Shown here: piece after piece, positions 18,577 through 27,904 of the stretch | Numbering within the stretch: position 1 is the first letter of the stretch | Layout of the letters: each line of letters opens with the position of its first letter | From: Kaiparowitsia implicata GSE-PSE-MK54-09C | GTDB taxonomy: Bacteria > Cyanobacteriota > Cyanobacteriia > Elainellales > Elainellaceae | Length of the DNA: 64,000 nt | Assembly: GCA_019359435.1 (NCBI GenBank) | Contig: JAHHHI010000076.1 | Location: forward strand, 1 to 64,000 | Reading direction: 5' to 3' | Made by a program: the position numbers and the translations under genes | The notes under the pieces: generated by a model | Seen by the model: the letters and a program-made list of their open reading frames with translations, nothing else | The model's database searches: none | What the model was told of the DNA's origin: nothing

Positions 18577-19033
18577 GTCAGGTGAGTGGTTCAGCCAAGT
18601 TAGGCAATCATTGTGCCGTGCTTTTGGACGGTTCCCCTGTGAGGGCACGCCCCTCGTGTCTTGGCGAGGCTCAATCGTTGGGGCTAACGCCTCCGCAAAA
18701 ACACTTACATTATGAGGGGAGAGTGAACCCGTGCGGCATTCCACTCTACATCTTTGTCGAATCTTTCAACTTGGGTGGCGCTGGCTTGGGTTGGACTTTA
18801 TGTCCAGCAACTACCGGGCTTTGTGAGCCACCAGTATGAAAACCCCACCGCCACCCACGCTCTCCTTCAGCAGTCCATAGAGATCGTATCTTTATGGACT
18901 GCCACTCTTAAGAAAGCCCTAAAGGGTCAGAACCCCGGTTTCTTCTGAGGTGATTTCTGGCTCTCGCCACTCTTTCAAAGAAACCGGGGTTCTCTCGTCC
19001 GCCCATCATTCAGACACCACCCCAGCGGCCCCG
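18577..19033. terminator. Spacer with two inverted repeats
   Basis: No gene is seen. AGAACCCCGGTTTCTT (18929-18944) and its exact reverse complement (18978-18993) form a 16-bp stem with a 33-nt loop just after the helicase stop. It probably terminates the helicase gene. CAGTCCATA (18871-18879) pairs with TATGGACTG (18893-18901). The rest must hold the promoter of the CHASE2 gene. Confidence 0.55.
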
Positions 19034-21733
19034 TTAGACCGTCTCGTTGACCGGAAAACGGTCAATGAGCTGGATGGCGCGACTGGCGTTTTTGGTGAGG
19101 GAGTCGGGCAGATGCGGCACATGGGGCAGCTGAGTCAGAAAATCGAGCGTGCGGCGCAGAATTCGCACAATGTCGCCTTCGTCTAGGCTGGTGCTGGCGC
19201 AGAGATCCACCCACTCCACCCCCAGCGCCCACTGCTCTACCAGCGGAATAAAGTCAAACTCTAGCCACACCGGCAGCGATACATAGTGGCGGTGCTGCTG
19301 CCGAATCAGCCGACGGCGCGTGTTTCGCAGTTCTTCTAGGGCGTCTTCTACCTCAGAGGAGAGGTCATAGCGCGTCCAGATATCCGGACGGGAGACTTCC
19401 GTGACGAGGGCGGCGCAGACGGCGGCGAGGTGATGGGGATCGAGGTTGTCGAGTTCGCCAGAGGCCAGCGCCAGCCCCAGCCATAGCTCATTGTCGCCCC
19501 GCAGGGCGGCAGCAATTTGCCCCAGCACGGTGGGGTTCACGCGACCCTCCTGATCTTCCCGCTCCAGCGCCCCAAAGCTGCCCAAAATTTCCATCAGGCT
19601 GACAAATTCTTGCCAGTAGCGCTGCACATGGTTGCCCAGTTTGGTTTGGCGATCGCCCAACTGCGCCTGCAGCCGCTCCATCCGATGCAGCCGCTTTAGC
19701 AATTGACCGGGCTGCCCCCACTCATGGGCCGGATGCTGAGCCAGCTGGGTTTCGAGGAGGTTGACCTGCTGCTGCTGCTCCAGCACCTCGGGTGCCGCGT
19801 CGATATCGGGCGCAAGGGGGGGAATCTGCTGGGCGATCGCCCCGGTTTGCTCATCGCCTGAGCGCGTTTGCCCCAGCTTGAGCGGCAGCTCGGGCGGCAG
19901 TTCTAGCCCATCCACTTGACCCAAGCGGGGAGTATCGGCATGGAGGCTGACCACATCCTGCACGGCCACCACCAGCCAGCGGTTTTCTTGGGTGAGGCAA
20001 ACGAGGTAGGGCGCTTGCCCAGACCCCGGCACCTTCGTCACCAGCACCGCAGGCAGGGGCACGGCCACGGGCACATGTTTACCCTTAAGCGTGAGCAGGG
20101 TGCCACCGATGGCATAGGGGAGGGCTGTTTGCAGTTCGTGCGATCGCACCTCCATAGCCTGCTGGGCGAGGGTTTTGAGCAGCCGTTTGGCCTCGCGCAG
20201 CCGATCGTTGAGCTTTTCGTATTGGCGGAGCTGATCTAAGTCGGCATGGGCTAGCTGCGCCGTCTGCTGCTCTAGCTCTGCGGTGAGATCGGCGATCGCC
20301 TGCTCTTGGGGCTGCAGGTGCAGCGTGGCCAGGTATTGCCCAAAACTACGCTCAATCAGCTCTCGCACGTCCAGCACGGTATGCGTTTGCAGCAGATTGA
20401 GCACCATGCCATAGCTGGGGGTGAACTGGCTCACCAGGGGGTCGGCACCCTCTGTCGCCAGATAGGCCGCTTCTTTTGCCCCTTCAAAGGGCGTCTGCAC
20501 CGTCACCACATAGCCGCGCTCATCCATGCCCCGGCGTCCGGCGCGCCCCGCCATTTGCAAAAACTCAGATGCCGTGAGCAGCCGATGCCCCCGGTCGGTG
20601 CGTTTCGACAAGCTCGAGATGATGGTGGTGCGGGCGGGCATGTTGATCCCGGCGGCCAGGGTTTCTGTCGCAAAGACGGCCTTGATTAGCCCCTGCTGAA
20701 ACAGCTCCTCTACTAGGGACTTCCAGGCTGGCAAAATGCCCGCGTGGTGGGCGGCAATGCCCCGGTATAGCGGCTCTAGCTGCTCAGCGCGGATGGCTTC
20801 TGGGGTGCGGGCGGCAAAGGCGTCAATCTGCTCCTTGAGCGATCGCGCTTCCTCATCGGTCAGCAGGGAGAGTCCTGCCACCTCTTGCACCGCCTTATCG
20901 CAGCCGCGCCGACTAAAGATAAAGTAGATGGCCGGCAGCATATCGCGCTCGACCAAGCGGTTGATCACCGTGGCAATGCTGGGGGCTTCTTGGCGGACGC
21001 GCTGGCGATTTTGCTTGTTGGGCGATCGCCGCCGTTTAAGGCTGGGGTTGATGCTCGTCTGCTGGGCGTTGAGCAGCGGCACCATGCCATTGAGGTGGCA
21101 ATAATAAAAATCCAGCGGCACCGGACGAAAATCGGAATAGATCAGATCGGTGGGGCCATGCACTTGGCCGATCCAGTCGGTGAGCTGGTCGCTATTGGCG
21201 ACAGTGGCAGACAGCGCCACTAACTGAATATTTCCTGGGCAGTAGATGATCGATTCTTCCCAGACGGTGCCCCGCTGGCGATCGTTCATATAGTGGCATT
21301 CGTCGAGCACCACCACTTCAACGCCTTCCATCGTGGCGCCGATCTGCCCGATGGGGGTGCCATAGAGCATGTTGCGAAAGATTTCGGTCGTCATCACGAG
21401 GATGGGCGCATCCCGGTTAACCGACACATCCCCAGTGAGCAGCCCCACCGTGTCGTCGCCAAAGCGATCGCGAAAATCTCGCAACTTCTGATTCGACAGC
21501 GCCTTGAGCGGCGTGGTGTAAAACACCCGCTTATTTTGGCTGAGGGCGCGATGAATGGCATATTCGCCAATGAGGGTTTTGCCCGACCCGGTGGGCGCAC
21601 AAACGACCACGGACTTGTGTGCATCTAGCGCGGCGATCGCCTCCAGTTGAAATTGATCCAACGGAAACGGAAACAGTTCACTTAGGTTTAAACCCGCCGA
21701 CGCAGAGGAGACGTTCACAAGTGTGGATGACAT
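19034..21733 (-). CDS. Ski2-like DExH-box RNA helicase
   Basis: This is an 899-residue superfamily 2 helicase of the Ski2/Mtr4 group. Cyanobacterial and plastid members (ISE2 in plants) act in RNA processing. The Q-like motif FPLDQFQLEAI precedes Walker A APTGSGKT (about 45-52). Then come TTPLKALSNQK, the DECH box (DECHYMND), SATVAN, AAHHAGILPAWK, TETLAAGINMPAR and QMAGRAGRRG. The C-terminal third contains the winged-helix and DSHCT-type helical region (LGLALASGELDNLDPHHLAA...LPVWLEFDF). The full length and all motifs are intact. The ATG is at 21733. It is probably monocistronic. Confidence 0.94.
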   Translation of the reverse strand: MSSTLVNVSSASAGLNLSELFPFPLDQFQLEAIAALDAHKSVVVCAPTGSGKTLIGEYAIHRALSQNKRVFYTTPLKALSNQKLRDFRDRFGDDTVGLLTGDVSVNRDAPILVMTTEIFRNMLYGTPIGQIGATMEGVEVVVLDECHYMNDRQRGTVWEESIIYCPGNIQLVALSATVANSDQLTDWIGQVHGPTDLIYSDFRPVPLDFYYCHLNGMVPLLNAQQTSINPSLKRRRSPNKQNRQRVRQEAPSIATVINRLVERDMLPAIYFIFSRRGCDKAVQEVAGLSLLTDEEARSLKEQIDAFAARTPEAIRAEQLEPLYRGIAAHHAGILPAWKSLVEELFQQGLIKAVFATETLAAGINMPARTTIISSLSKRTDRGHRLLTASEFLQMAGRAGRRGMDERGYVVTVQTPFEGAKEAAYLATEGADPLVSQFTPSYGMVLNLLQTHTVLDVRELIERSFGQYLATLHLQPQEQAIADLTAELEQQTAQLAHADLDQLRQYEKLNDRLREAKRLLKTLAQQAMEVRSHELQTALPYAIGGTLLTLKGKHVPVAVPLPAVLVTKVPGSGQAPYLVCLTQENRWLVVAVQDVVSLHADTPRLGQVDGLELPPELPLKLGQTRSGDEQTGAIAQQIPPLAPDIDAAPEVLEQQQQVNLLETQLAQHPAHEWGQPGQLLKRLHRMERLQAQLGDRQTKLGNHVQRYWQEFVSLMEILGSFGALEREDQEGRVNPTVLGQIAAALRGDNELWLGLALASGELDNLDPHHLAAVCAALVTEVSRPDIWTRYDLSSEVEDALEELRNTRRRLIRQQHRHYVSLPVWLEFDFIPLVEQWALGVEWVDLCASTSLDEGDIVRILRRTLDFLTQLPHVPHLPDSLTKNASRAIQLIDRFPVNETV

Positions 21734-21984
21734 AGTTCAGTGTCATGATAAACCGTCTGCACAATTCTCAACCGCGATCTCGAATGTCAGACCCGTTGAC
21801 CCTAAGCGTTGCACTGGGCATTGCACTGGTTTGCTTGGGGCCAAATGCAGTCCTCTTTGACTCTTTCTCGAACCGATACATCTCTTTATTCTCTTTATTA
21901 AGGAGAAGAAATCTGGAGATCAGGTTCCCTTGCTCCTTGGGCTACCCAGTACACACATCTTGGAATAGACCCCAAAAGTCTGCA

Positions 21985-22062
21985 TTGCCCCCCTTCGTCC
22001 CCCCCCAAATTTTGGGAGGAGACCGGAGTTCAAAGTCCCCCATTTTTGGGGAATTTAGGGGG
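21985..22062. repeat. C/G-run intergenic repeat of cyanobacterial type
   Basis: The spacer 21734-22202 holds no gene. Its middle contains runs of C and G arranged as inverted units: a C8 run then AAATTTTGGGAGG, and later CCCCCATTTTTGGGG then AATTTAGGGGG. Dispersed repeats of this kind (CCCCCTAAATTCCCC-like) are common between genes in cyanobacteria (recalled). It is close to the stop of the MscS gene and could act as a terminator. Confidence 0.5.
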
Positions 22063-22202
22063 TGATCAGCACTGTTATCACATCTATCACGTCTCAAGTG
22101 ATTTATGTGGACTTAGTGATGCCCCTTAGAAAAGGGCTAGGGTGAGGCCGGAGGTTGGTTCCTACCAAGATTCAGCAACGTCTATATTCCAAGGCTTGGC
22201 GC

Positions 22203-24023
22203 TTAGGGACGCGTTACCAGAGGCGGGGAAGAAACAGGAGCGTCTTGGGGGCGCAGTTCGAGGGTATTGCGGAATCCCAAGGTTTGATGCGGAACCCCCA
22301 CCCAAATGCCTTCCTGCTCAAAGGCCTGCTTCAGGCGATACCGAAATTCGCGGGCTACCGTCCACTGTTCTAGTGGCTTTGTCTTCAGCCAGACTCGAAT
22401 CAAAATTCCGGCATGATCAATCTCGTCGATGCCCAGAACCTCGGGCTCTTCTAGGATTAAGGTTTGCCAGCGCTCTTCGGCATAGAGTTGGGTGGCAACG
22501 CTGCGGATGACCCGAAAGGCTTCTTCGATGGGCACTTCAAACGCCACATCAATGGTGAAATCTACCCGCGACCATTCCTTTGACAGGTTTTCGACCACGA
22601 TAATCGCGCCGTGGGGAATGGAAATGAGCCGTCCTTCGTCGTTTCGCAACTGGGTCAGCCGCAGGCTCATCGATTCAACAAAGCCGCCCACGTTGCCCAC
22701 CACAATCACATCCCCAACGGCATATTGGTCTTCGATCAAAATCAGCAGTCCGTTAAGAAAGTCGCGAACGACATGCTGTGCGGCCAGAGAAATGGCCAGG
22801 GCAAAGGCACCCAAGCCTGCCACAACGGGCAGCAGGTTAACTCCCAGCAGCAGCAGGCTGGCGAAAACGCCCACAATGATGCCCAAGCTGGCCGCCATGC
22901 TTTTGAGCACCCACGATAGGGTGGAAATTCGCTGGGCAAGGCGCTGGGACGCTTGGCGATCGCGCATTCGATTGGCCTTGAGCAAGGTCAAAAATTTATC
23001 AACCCCTACCCACAAAAACTTCACGCTGACGTAGCTCCCTAAGCCAATGCCCACCAGTTTAAGCGGGGTTGACAGCAGAAATAGCTGAAAGCTGCGGGTA
23101 TAGGGAAAGAAGCCCAACCCCATCCACAGGAACACCCCGATCAGCAAAAACAGACCGAGCTGCAGCACGCTGTATTTGAACAGAACAATGTCGAGTTGGT
23201 GAGTTAAGTTGACGGGCTGCTGAAAGGCCAGGCGGAGCCGACGCAGGGGGCGATCGCCCCTGCCCTGTCGCAGCGCATGGGTCGTTGAGCCATTCGACAT
23301 CTCGCTAGCGGGAGATGGTGAGCCTCCATCCACAGCATTGGCCGCTCGGGCATAGTTGAGTTGGTGTTGAAGGTCGCGCGATTGCTGTTTCAGTCGTCGT
23401 TGCCAGCGCCACATCACGCTGCCTGCCAGCACTATCGCGACTCCCAGCGCGGCTGTTTTTTGCGCCTGCCGAACCAGATGAACGGGCTGGCGCTCTTGTT
23501 GGGCACGAATGAGGGATTGCCGAATAATAGGAATGAGTTCCGCAGCTCTGGCTCTTGGGCTACTGGCAATCAGTTGGGCATCTAGGCCCGTCACGGTCAT
23601 CACAATCTGCTCATTGGCAAGGGTATCTGCCGACGCCCGAATCACAGTTTGATCACCATCCGTATCTCGCCGAATCGAAAGCGTTTGCGGATCAAACCCG
23701 GTGTTGACAATGCCATAGAGCCGCTGCCGAATTTCGTGGGCTCGCTGGCGCCCGGCTAATAGATTGGTGTTCAACCCATCATTGGTCGTGGGGCGGGGAA
23801 CAGCAATGTGAAAGAGCCGATACCCATCTAGCCGAACTGGCGCAATTTCTAACGTTCTGTTGACGGGGGCGCTCCAGTTAGAAAGCAGGCCCACCTGAGC
23901 CTGCACTGGAACGCCTAGCCCCAGAATTAGCCCTAGGCTGCATAGACCGACGATCCAGAGATGATGCCACCGGGGCGATCGCCACTGAGTAATCGCGCTG
24001 AGTCGCGTCTTGTTTGCGAACAT
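22203..24023 (-). CDS. MscS-family mechanosensitive channel with N-terminal domain
   Basis: This is a small-conductance mechanosensitive channel of the inner membrane, 606 residues. A cleavable signal ending VPVQAQ comes first. A periplasmic region of about 140 residues is followed by several membrane helices. The MscS core has the pore helix region GLGAFALAISLAAQHVVRDFLNG and the beta domain starting DQYAVGDVIVVGNVGGFVESM. The C-terminal alpha/beta domain is complete. I chose the ATG at 24023 because GAGGAG lies 7 nt upstream; the frame extends 8 codons further to a TTG. It resembles cyanobacterial YnaI/YbdG-like channels more than minimal MscS (inference). Confidence 0.92.
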   Translation of the reverse strand: MFANKTRLSAITQWRSPRWHHLWIVGLCSLGLILGLGVPVQAQVGLLSNWSAPVNRTLEIAPVRLDGYRLFHIAVPRPTTNDGLNTNLLAGRQRAHEIRQRLYGIVNTGFDPQTLSIRRDTDGDQTVIRASADTLANEQIVMTVTGLDAQLIASSPRARAAELIPIIRQSLIRAQQERQPVHLVRQAQKTAALGVAIVLAGSVMWRWQRRLKQQSRDLQHQLNYARAANAVDGGSPSPASEMSNGSTTHALRQGRGDRPLRRLRLAFQQPVNLTHQLDIVLFKYSVLQLGLFLLIGVFLWMGLGFFPYTRSFQLFLLSTPLKLVGIGLGSYVSVKFLWVGVDKFLTLLKANRMRDRQASQRLAQRISTLSWVLKSMAASLGIIVGVFASLLLLGVNLLPVVAGLGAFALAISLAAQHVVRDFLNGLLILIEDQYAVGDVIVVGNVGGFVESMSLRLTQLRNDEGRLISIPHGAIIVVENLSKEWSRVDFTIDVAFEVPIEEAFRVIRSVATQLYAEERWQTLILEEPEVLGIDEIDHAGILIRVWLKTKPLEQWTVAREFRYRLKQAFEQEGIWVGVPHQTLGFRNTLELRPQDAPVSSPPLVTRP

Positions 24024-24567
24024 CTTTGACTCCTCAATCATCGACAAATAGCCTTCTTACGGCTAAACCTTAACAAAGGTTAATGATTTTGTGAGGGTAT
24101 CGATGTGGCTAATTGATCAATTTGATTGATATGACCTCTATGTTCCCTCAATGTTCACAGAGATTGCTCAGATAGGTGCTCAGAACTACGCCCTCAGAAA
24201 TACGTCCTGAGAAATACGTAGCTGGGTGGAATTAGTCGTCCGGCGTTGCCTGTTGACTCTTACCCCCAAACCCCTTGCCCATGAGAGTCCATAAAGGCCC
24301 ATGAGAGCCCGGTCTGGCTTAGCAAACTTTCGGCGTCAGCCAGGGGATGCCACTCTCTGGCGGTTATAGCCAGAGTCCTTGGCCTATGGGCATTTCGGAA
24401 ATAATTTGGACAGCTTGACAAGGCTGAGTGAAACCCGACCAACTCGCCTCTTCGGCCTAGAATATCGAGCGTGTTACCGATGTGGGCGACGCGCTTGACG
24501 ACACTTGACGACATGGTTCACGTGTACTATCATCGGGCTATTCTTTTTTGATAAAAGGCAGGTGTAT
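24024..24567. repeat. Spacer with three-unit 14-bp tandem repeat
   Basis: At 24179-24220 three imperfect 14-bp units follow each other (CTCAGAACTACGCC, CTCAGAAATACGTC, CTGAGAAATACGTA). At about 24269-24310 CCCATGAGAG occurs twice. The spacer holds the promoters of two divergent genes (MscS, VOC). No gene is seen. Confidence 0.7.
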
Positions 24568-25023
24568 ATGAGCCATGCTATCCCCGATGGATACCCAACC
24601 CCAATGCCTTATTTGACGGTTGACGAGGCGGCTAAAGCAATTGAGTTCTATAAGGCTGTGTTTAATGCCACAGAATCCATGCGGCTGACGGATGCAGGCG
24701 GCAAAGTCGCCCATGCAGAACTAACCATTGGCAGATCACCGTTGATGCTGGCAGATGAGTACGCAGAGATGGGCTGTACTACTCCGCAAAAGTTGGGCGG
24801 CTCACCGGTCACACTGATGCTGTATGTAGAGGATGTGGATGCGTGCTTTGAGCGGGCGATCGCCGCGGGCGCAACGGCGATTCGGCCTATAGAAGACCAG
24901 TTCTATGGCGATCGCACAGGCACCTTATCCGACCCCTTTGGCCATGTTTGGATGGTGGCAAGCCATGTCGAAGACGTTGCACCCGATGAGGTAGAACGAC
25001 GGTTTAAAACCTATATGGGTTAA
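24568..25023 (+). CDS. VOC-superfamily protein, PhnB-like
   Basis: The 151-residue protein belongs to the vicinal oxygen chelate (glyoxalase/bleomycin resistance) superfamily, closest in style to PhnB. It starts MSHAIPDGYPTPMPYLTVDEAA. It has the AIEFYKAVFNA helix, an AELTIGRSPLMLADE strand, VEDVDACFERAIAAGA and the final DPFGHVWMVASHVEDV, which carries the usual His. Some PhnB-like metal positions are not obvious, so the activity is unknown. The ATG at 24568 has AGGCAGG upstream; an in-frame extension of 21 codons is unlikely. It is convergent with the DUF2062 gene, 51 bp away. Confidence 0.88.
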   Translation: MSHAIPDGYPTPMPYLTVDEAAKAIEFYKAVFNATESMRLTDAGGKVAHAELTIGRSPLMLADEYAEMGCTTPQKLGGSPVTLMLYVEDVDACFERAIAAGATAIRPIEDQFYGDRTGTLSDPFGHVWMVASHVEDVAPDEVERRFKTYMG

Positions 25024-25074
25024 GAGGTTCGGCATCGCAAAGACCTTCCCCAGTAGCAGAATAAAGTCATAGAC

Positions 25075-25632
25075 TCATTCTCTAGGGCGAATCAGCTTGT
25101 TGCGGCGCACTAAGCGGCGCAGTTGGCGGCGGTAGCGCGCCTTGTTAATCAGCCGCAGGCTGCAAATATAGGTTAGAAGCGACATCCCCGTACCCACGAC
25201 TACGCAGCCCAGCAGCAGCGGCAGCATGAGATCGGCCCCTAAATCGGCTACGGCTTCCCAGGTGGTAATGTTTGAAATGCGAACTTCGGGGAAGCGGTTG
25301 CCCAATAGCCAACTCCCAACGCGAAAGTTAAACGCAAAGATGGGCACATAGGTAAAGGGGTTGCTGACCCAAGTGGCTGCTGCTGCCGCCAGACGATTGC
25401 CGCGAAGCAGCGTGGCGATCGCCACGGCCACAATAATTTGAAAGCCAAACCAGGGAAACCAGCCCGACAGCACCCCTGCTGCTAGCCCTCGGGCGATCGC
25501 CTCTGAGGAGCCCTGCATCCGCGTCAGGCGGTGATACGCATAGCGACATGTGCGATTCCAGGCAGGCTGCTGGTAACGACGAGGCAATCCCATAGGCTTG
25601 GTGGGAGAAGTAGGCAGCGGTGCTGGGCTCAT
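25075..25632 (-). CDS. DUF2062 membrane protein
   Basis: This is a 185-residue membrane protein. An N-terminal basic region (1-40) precedes the DUF2062 signature (ARGLAAGVLSGWFPWFGFQ). Hydrophobic spans follow, with the motif TWVSNPFTYVPIFAFNFRVG in the middle. A last span (LLLGCVVVGTGMSLLTYI) is followed by a strongly basic tail (YRRQLRRLVRRNKLIRP). The DUF2062 family has no agreed function. The gene is convergent with the VOC gene and probably transcribed alone. Confidence 0.88.
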   Translation of the reverse strand: MSPAPLPTSPTKPMGLPRRYQQPAWNRTCRYAYHRLTRMQGSSEAIARGLAAGVLSGWFPWFGFQIIVAVAIATLLRGNRLAAAAATWVSNPFTYVPIFAFNFRVGSWLLGNRFPEVRISNITTWEAVADLGADLMLPLLLGCVVVGTGMSLLTYICSLRLINKARYRRQLRRLVRRNKLIRPRE

Positions 25633-26480
25633 AAATCGCGGTGATTATTGAAAAGCATCAGAAGACACTATCCGTATTATTGCGAAGTTCTTAGACAGAC
25701 GGCGTACTCGTCTTGTTTTCTACACAAACTTCATCTCCAGTTCCAGAATCACGCGTGGCTGAAGTCAGTTGTCAAATTCCCTCAACCTAGGTCTGGATGG
25801 CGTAAGCTCAGTCACGTTAGCAAGGGGCTGATGAACCTTGCGTCTTTAAATTTAGTAAAACAATTTAGCGAAGCCTCTGAATTCCTGCCGGGGAGGGATT
25901 CTGGATTCTAGGAACAATCACCGATATCTCTCCCCTGAGAGGAGTTGGAAGGGATTGGGGATGTAACGCCATGCTCTTCCCATAGGGAGGACTATCTTGC
26001 AAGCCTGAGGTGTGCTCGGTTAAAAATGAGGTTAACCCAAACTTTAAGACCTATCTCGCTCGCTCAGCATCCCTCTCAGGAGAGGCCAGAATAGCTGAGG
26101 TTATTCTGGCAATGTTCGTGACCTCAGCCTCTAATTTCAGGGGCAGAAGGTGCAAGGAACCAAAGGGCAAGAGATTTCTAGGGGCTGTCATCAATTAGCC
26201 ACTAATGGCCCAAAAAACCAACGGTCACAGCCCCTAGCCTGTTTTTTGGATCGGGCGTGGCAATGCTCATAGCATCAGACTTTTGGTCGGAATTGGTGAC
26301 ACGCCCTAGGGGTTTAAGCCTTACCCCGTTCTCTCCTAAGTTGCCGCTTGCTCCTCGAATTCGCCACACTAAACTGGGAATGGAACCCGCTCTGAAGGAG
26401 GGATTCACGTCCCTCTCACCCTATCCCTATTTTTCTGCCCCTACTATCCCGTCTCTCATTTATGGAAGCAACCGCGCCGC
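25633..26480. other. 850-bp spacer with inverted repeats
   Basis: No convincing gene. Two dyads are visible: GCCAGAATA/TATTCTGGC (26085-26093 and 26102-26110, 8-nt loop), and CTAGGGGCTGT/ACAGCCCCTAG (26178-26188 and 26227-26237, about 38-nt loop). The large size and the dyads suggest decayed insertion debris or a small RNA locus. I cannot tell which. Confidence 0.45.
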
Positions 26481-27902
26481 ATGGTAAACCCGACTTCGTC
26501 TAGGGATGCATCAACACCGGCAGGTGTCATTCAGCGTGACACCATTGTGGCGATCGCCACGGCGATTGTGCCAGAGCAAGGCAGCGTGGGGATTGTGCGC
26601 CTGTCGGGTGCAGAAGCTGTGGCGATCGCCCGCCAACTGTTCCACCCGCCAAAGCCGCAACCGTGGGAGAGCCACCGGATTCTCTATGGGCAGGTGCGCC
26701 ATCCCAAAACTGGGCAGGTGGTGGATGAGGCGCTGCTGATGCTGATGCGATCGCCCCGATCTTTTACCCGCGAAGATGTGGTGGAATTTCACTGCCATGG
26801 CGGCATGATGGCGGTGCAGCAGGTCTTGCAGCGCTGCCTAGACGCCGGGGCACGGCTGGCGCAGCCGGGGGAGTTTTCTCTGCGCGCCTTTCTGAATGGA
26901 CGTATTGATCTAACCCAGGCCGAGAGCATTGCCGATTTAGTCGGAGCGCGATCGCCCCAAGCGGCGCAGTCGGCCCTAGCCGGACTGCAGGGCAAGCTGG
27001 CACAGCCCATCCGCCAGCTTCGCGCCACCTGTGTGGAAATTCTGGCAGAAATTGAAGCCCGGATTGATTTTGAAGATGACCTGCCGCCGCTGGATGAACC
27101 GACGGTCAAGGCCCAAATTGCTGAGGTGGCTGCGGCAGTGGAGCGGTTTTTGGCGACGGCAGATCAAGGAGAACTGTTGCGCTCTGGGCTGAAGGTGGCG
27201 ATTGTGGGGCGTCCCAATGTGGGCAAGTCGAGTTTGCTGAATGCCTGGAGCCGCAGCGATCGCGCCATTGTGACCGATCTGCCGGGCACCACCCGCGATG
27301 TTGTGGAGTCGCAACTGGTGGTGGGGGGCATTCCGGTGCAGGTGCTCGACACGGCGGGTATTCGTGATGCGCGTGACCAAGTGGAGCAGTTGGGGGTGGC
27401 GCGATCGCGCCAAGCGGCACAGTCAGCAGATGTGGTGCTCTTCACCATAGACGCCGCAGCCGGGTGGACGGCGGACGATGAGGCCATTTATCGCCCGGTG
27501 TGCGATCGCCCCCACATTCTTATTCTGAATAAAGTGGATTTGGCATCGGCAGACGCAGTTGCCTTACCCACCCTGCCGCCTCACATCCCGATTGTGCGCA
27601 CAGCGGCAGCGCACCAGCAGGGGATCGAAGCGCTGGAACACGCGATCTTGACGGTGGTTCAGACCCGCCGATTGCAGGCCAGCAATCTGGAGATCGCCAT
27701 TAACCAGCGCCAAGCCGCAGCGCTCACCCGCGCCAACCTGGCGCTGCAGCAGGTGCAGGCCACGATTGCCGATCGGCTCCCGCTAGACTTCTGGACGATT
27801 GACCTGCGCAGCGCTATTCAGGCGCTGGGCGAAATCACTGGAGAAGAGGTGACTGAATCAATGCTGGAGCTAATTTTTAGCCGCTTTTGCATTGGCAAAT
27901 AG
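26481..27902 (+). CDS. mnmE: tRNA uridine-5-carboxymethylaminomethyl modification GTPase
   Basis: MnmE works with MnmG to install the (carboxymethyl)aminomethyl group on the wobble uridine of several tRNAs. The 473-residue product has three parts. The N-terminal tetrahydrofolate-binding domain begins [21 protein letters not shown] helical domain is interrupted by the G domain: [30 protein letters not shown] and NKVDLASA. The C-terminus ends with the conserved FCIGK, whose Cys is part of the family signature. The ATG at 26481 is plausible; the first ~17 residues are variable. It is convergent with the cbiG-cobJ gene, 2 bp between stops. Confidence 0.97.
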   Translation: MVNPTSSRDASTPAGVIQRDTIVAIATAIVPEQGSVGIVRLSGAEAVAIARQLFHPPKPQPWESHRILYGQVRHPKTGQVVDEALLMLMRSPRSFTREDVVEFHCHGGMMAVQQVLQRCLDAGARLAQPGEFSLRAFLNGRIDLTQAESIADLVGARSPQAAQSALAGLQGKLAQPIRQLRATCVEILAEIEARIDFEDDLPPLDEPTVKAQIAEVAAAVERFLATADQGELLRSGLKVAIVGRPNVGKSSLLNAWSRSDRAIVTDLPGTTRDVVESQLVVGGIPVQVLDTAGIRDARDQVEQLGVARSRQAAQSADVVLFTIDAAAGWTADDEAIYRPVCDRPHILILNKVDLASADAVALPTLPPHIPIVRTAAAHQQGIEALEHAILTVVQTRRLQASNLEIAINQRQAAALTRANLALQQVQATIADRLPLDFWTIDLRSAIQALGEITGEEVTESMLELIFSRFCIGK

Positions 27903-27904
27903 CG

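Noticed and set aside
25648-25911. Open frame of 87 codons on the plus strand
   Set aside because: The sequence looks like translated non-coding DNA, with no clear ribosome site and no homologue recalled.
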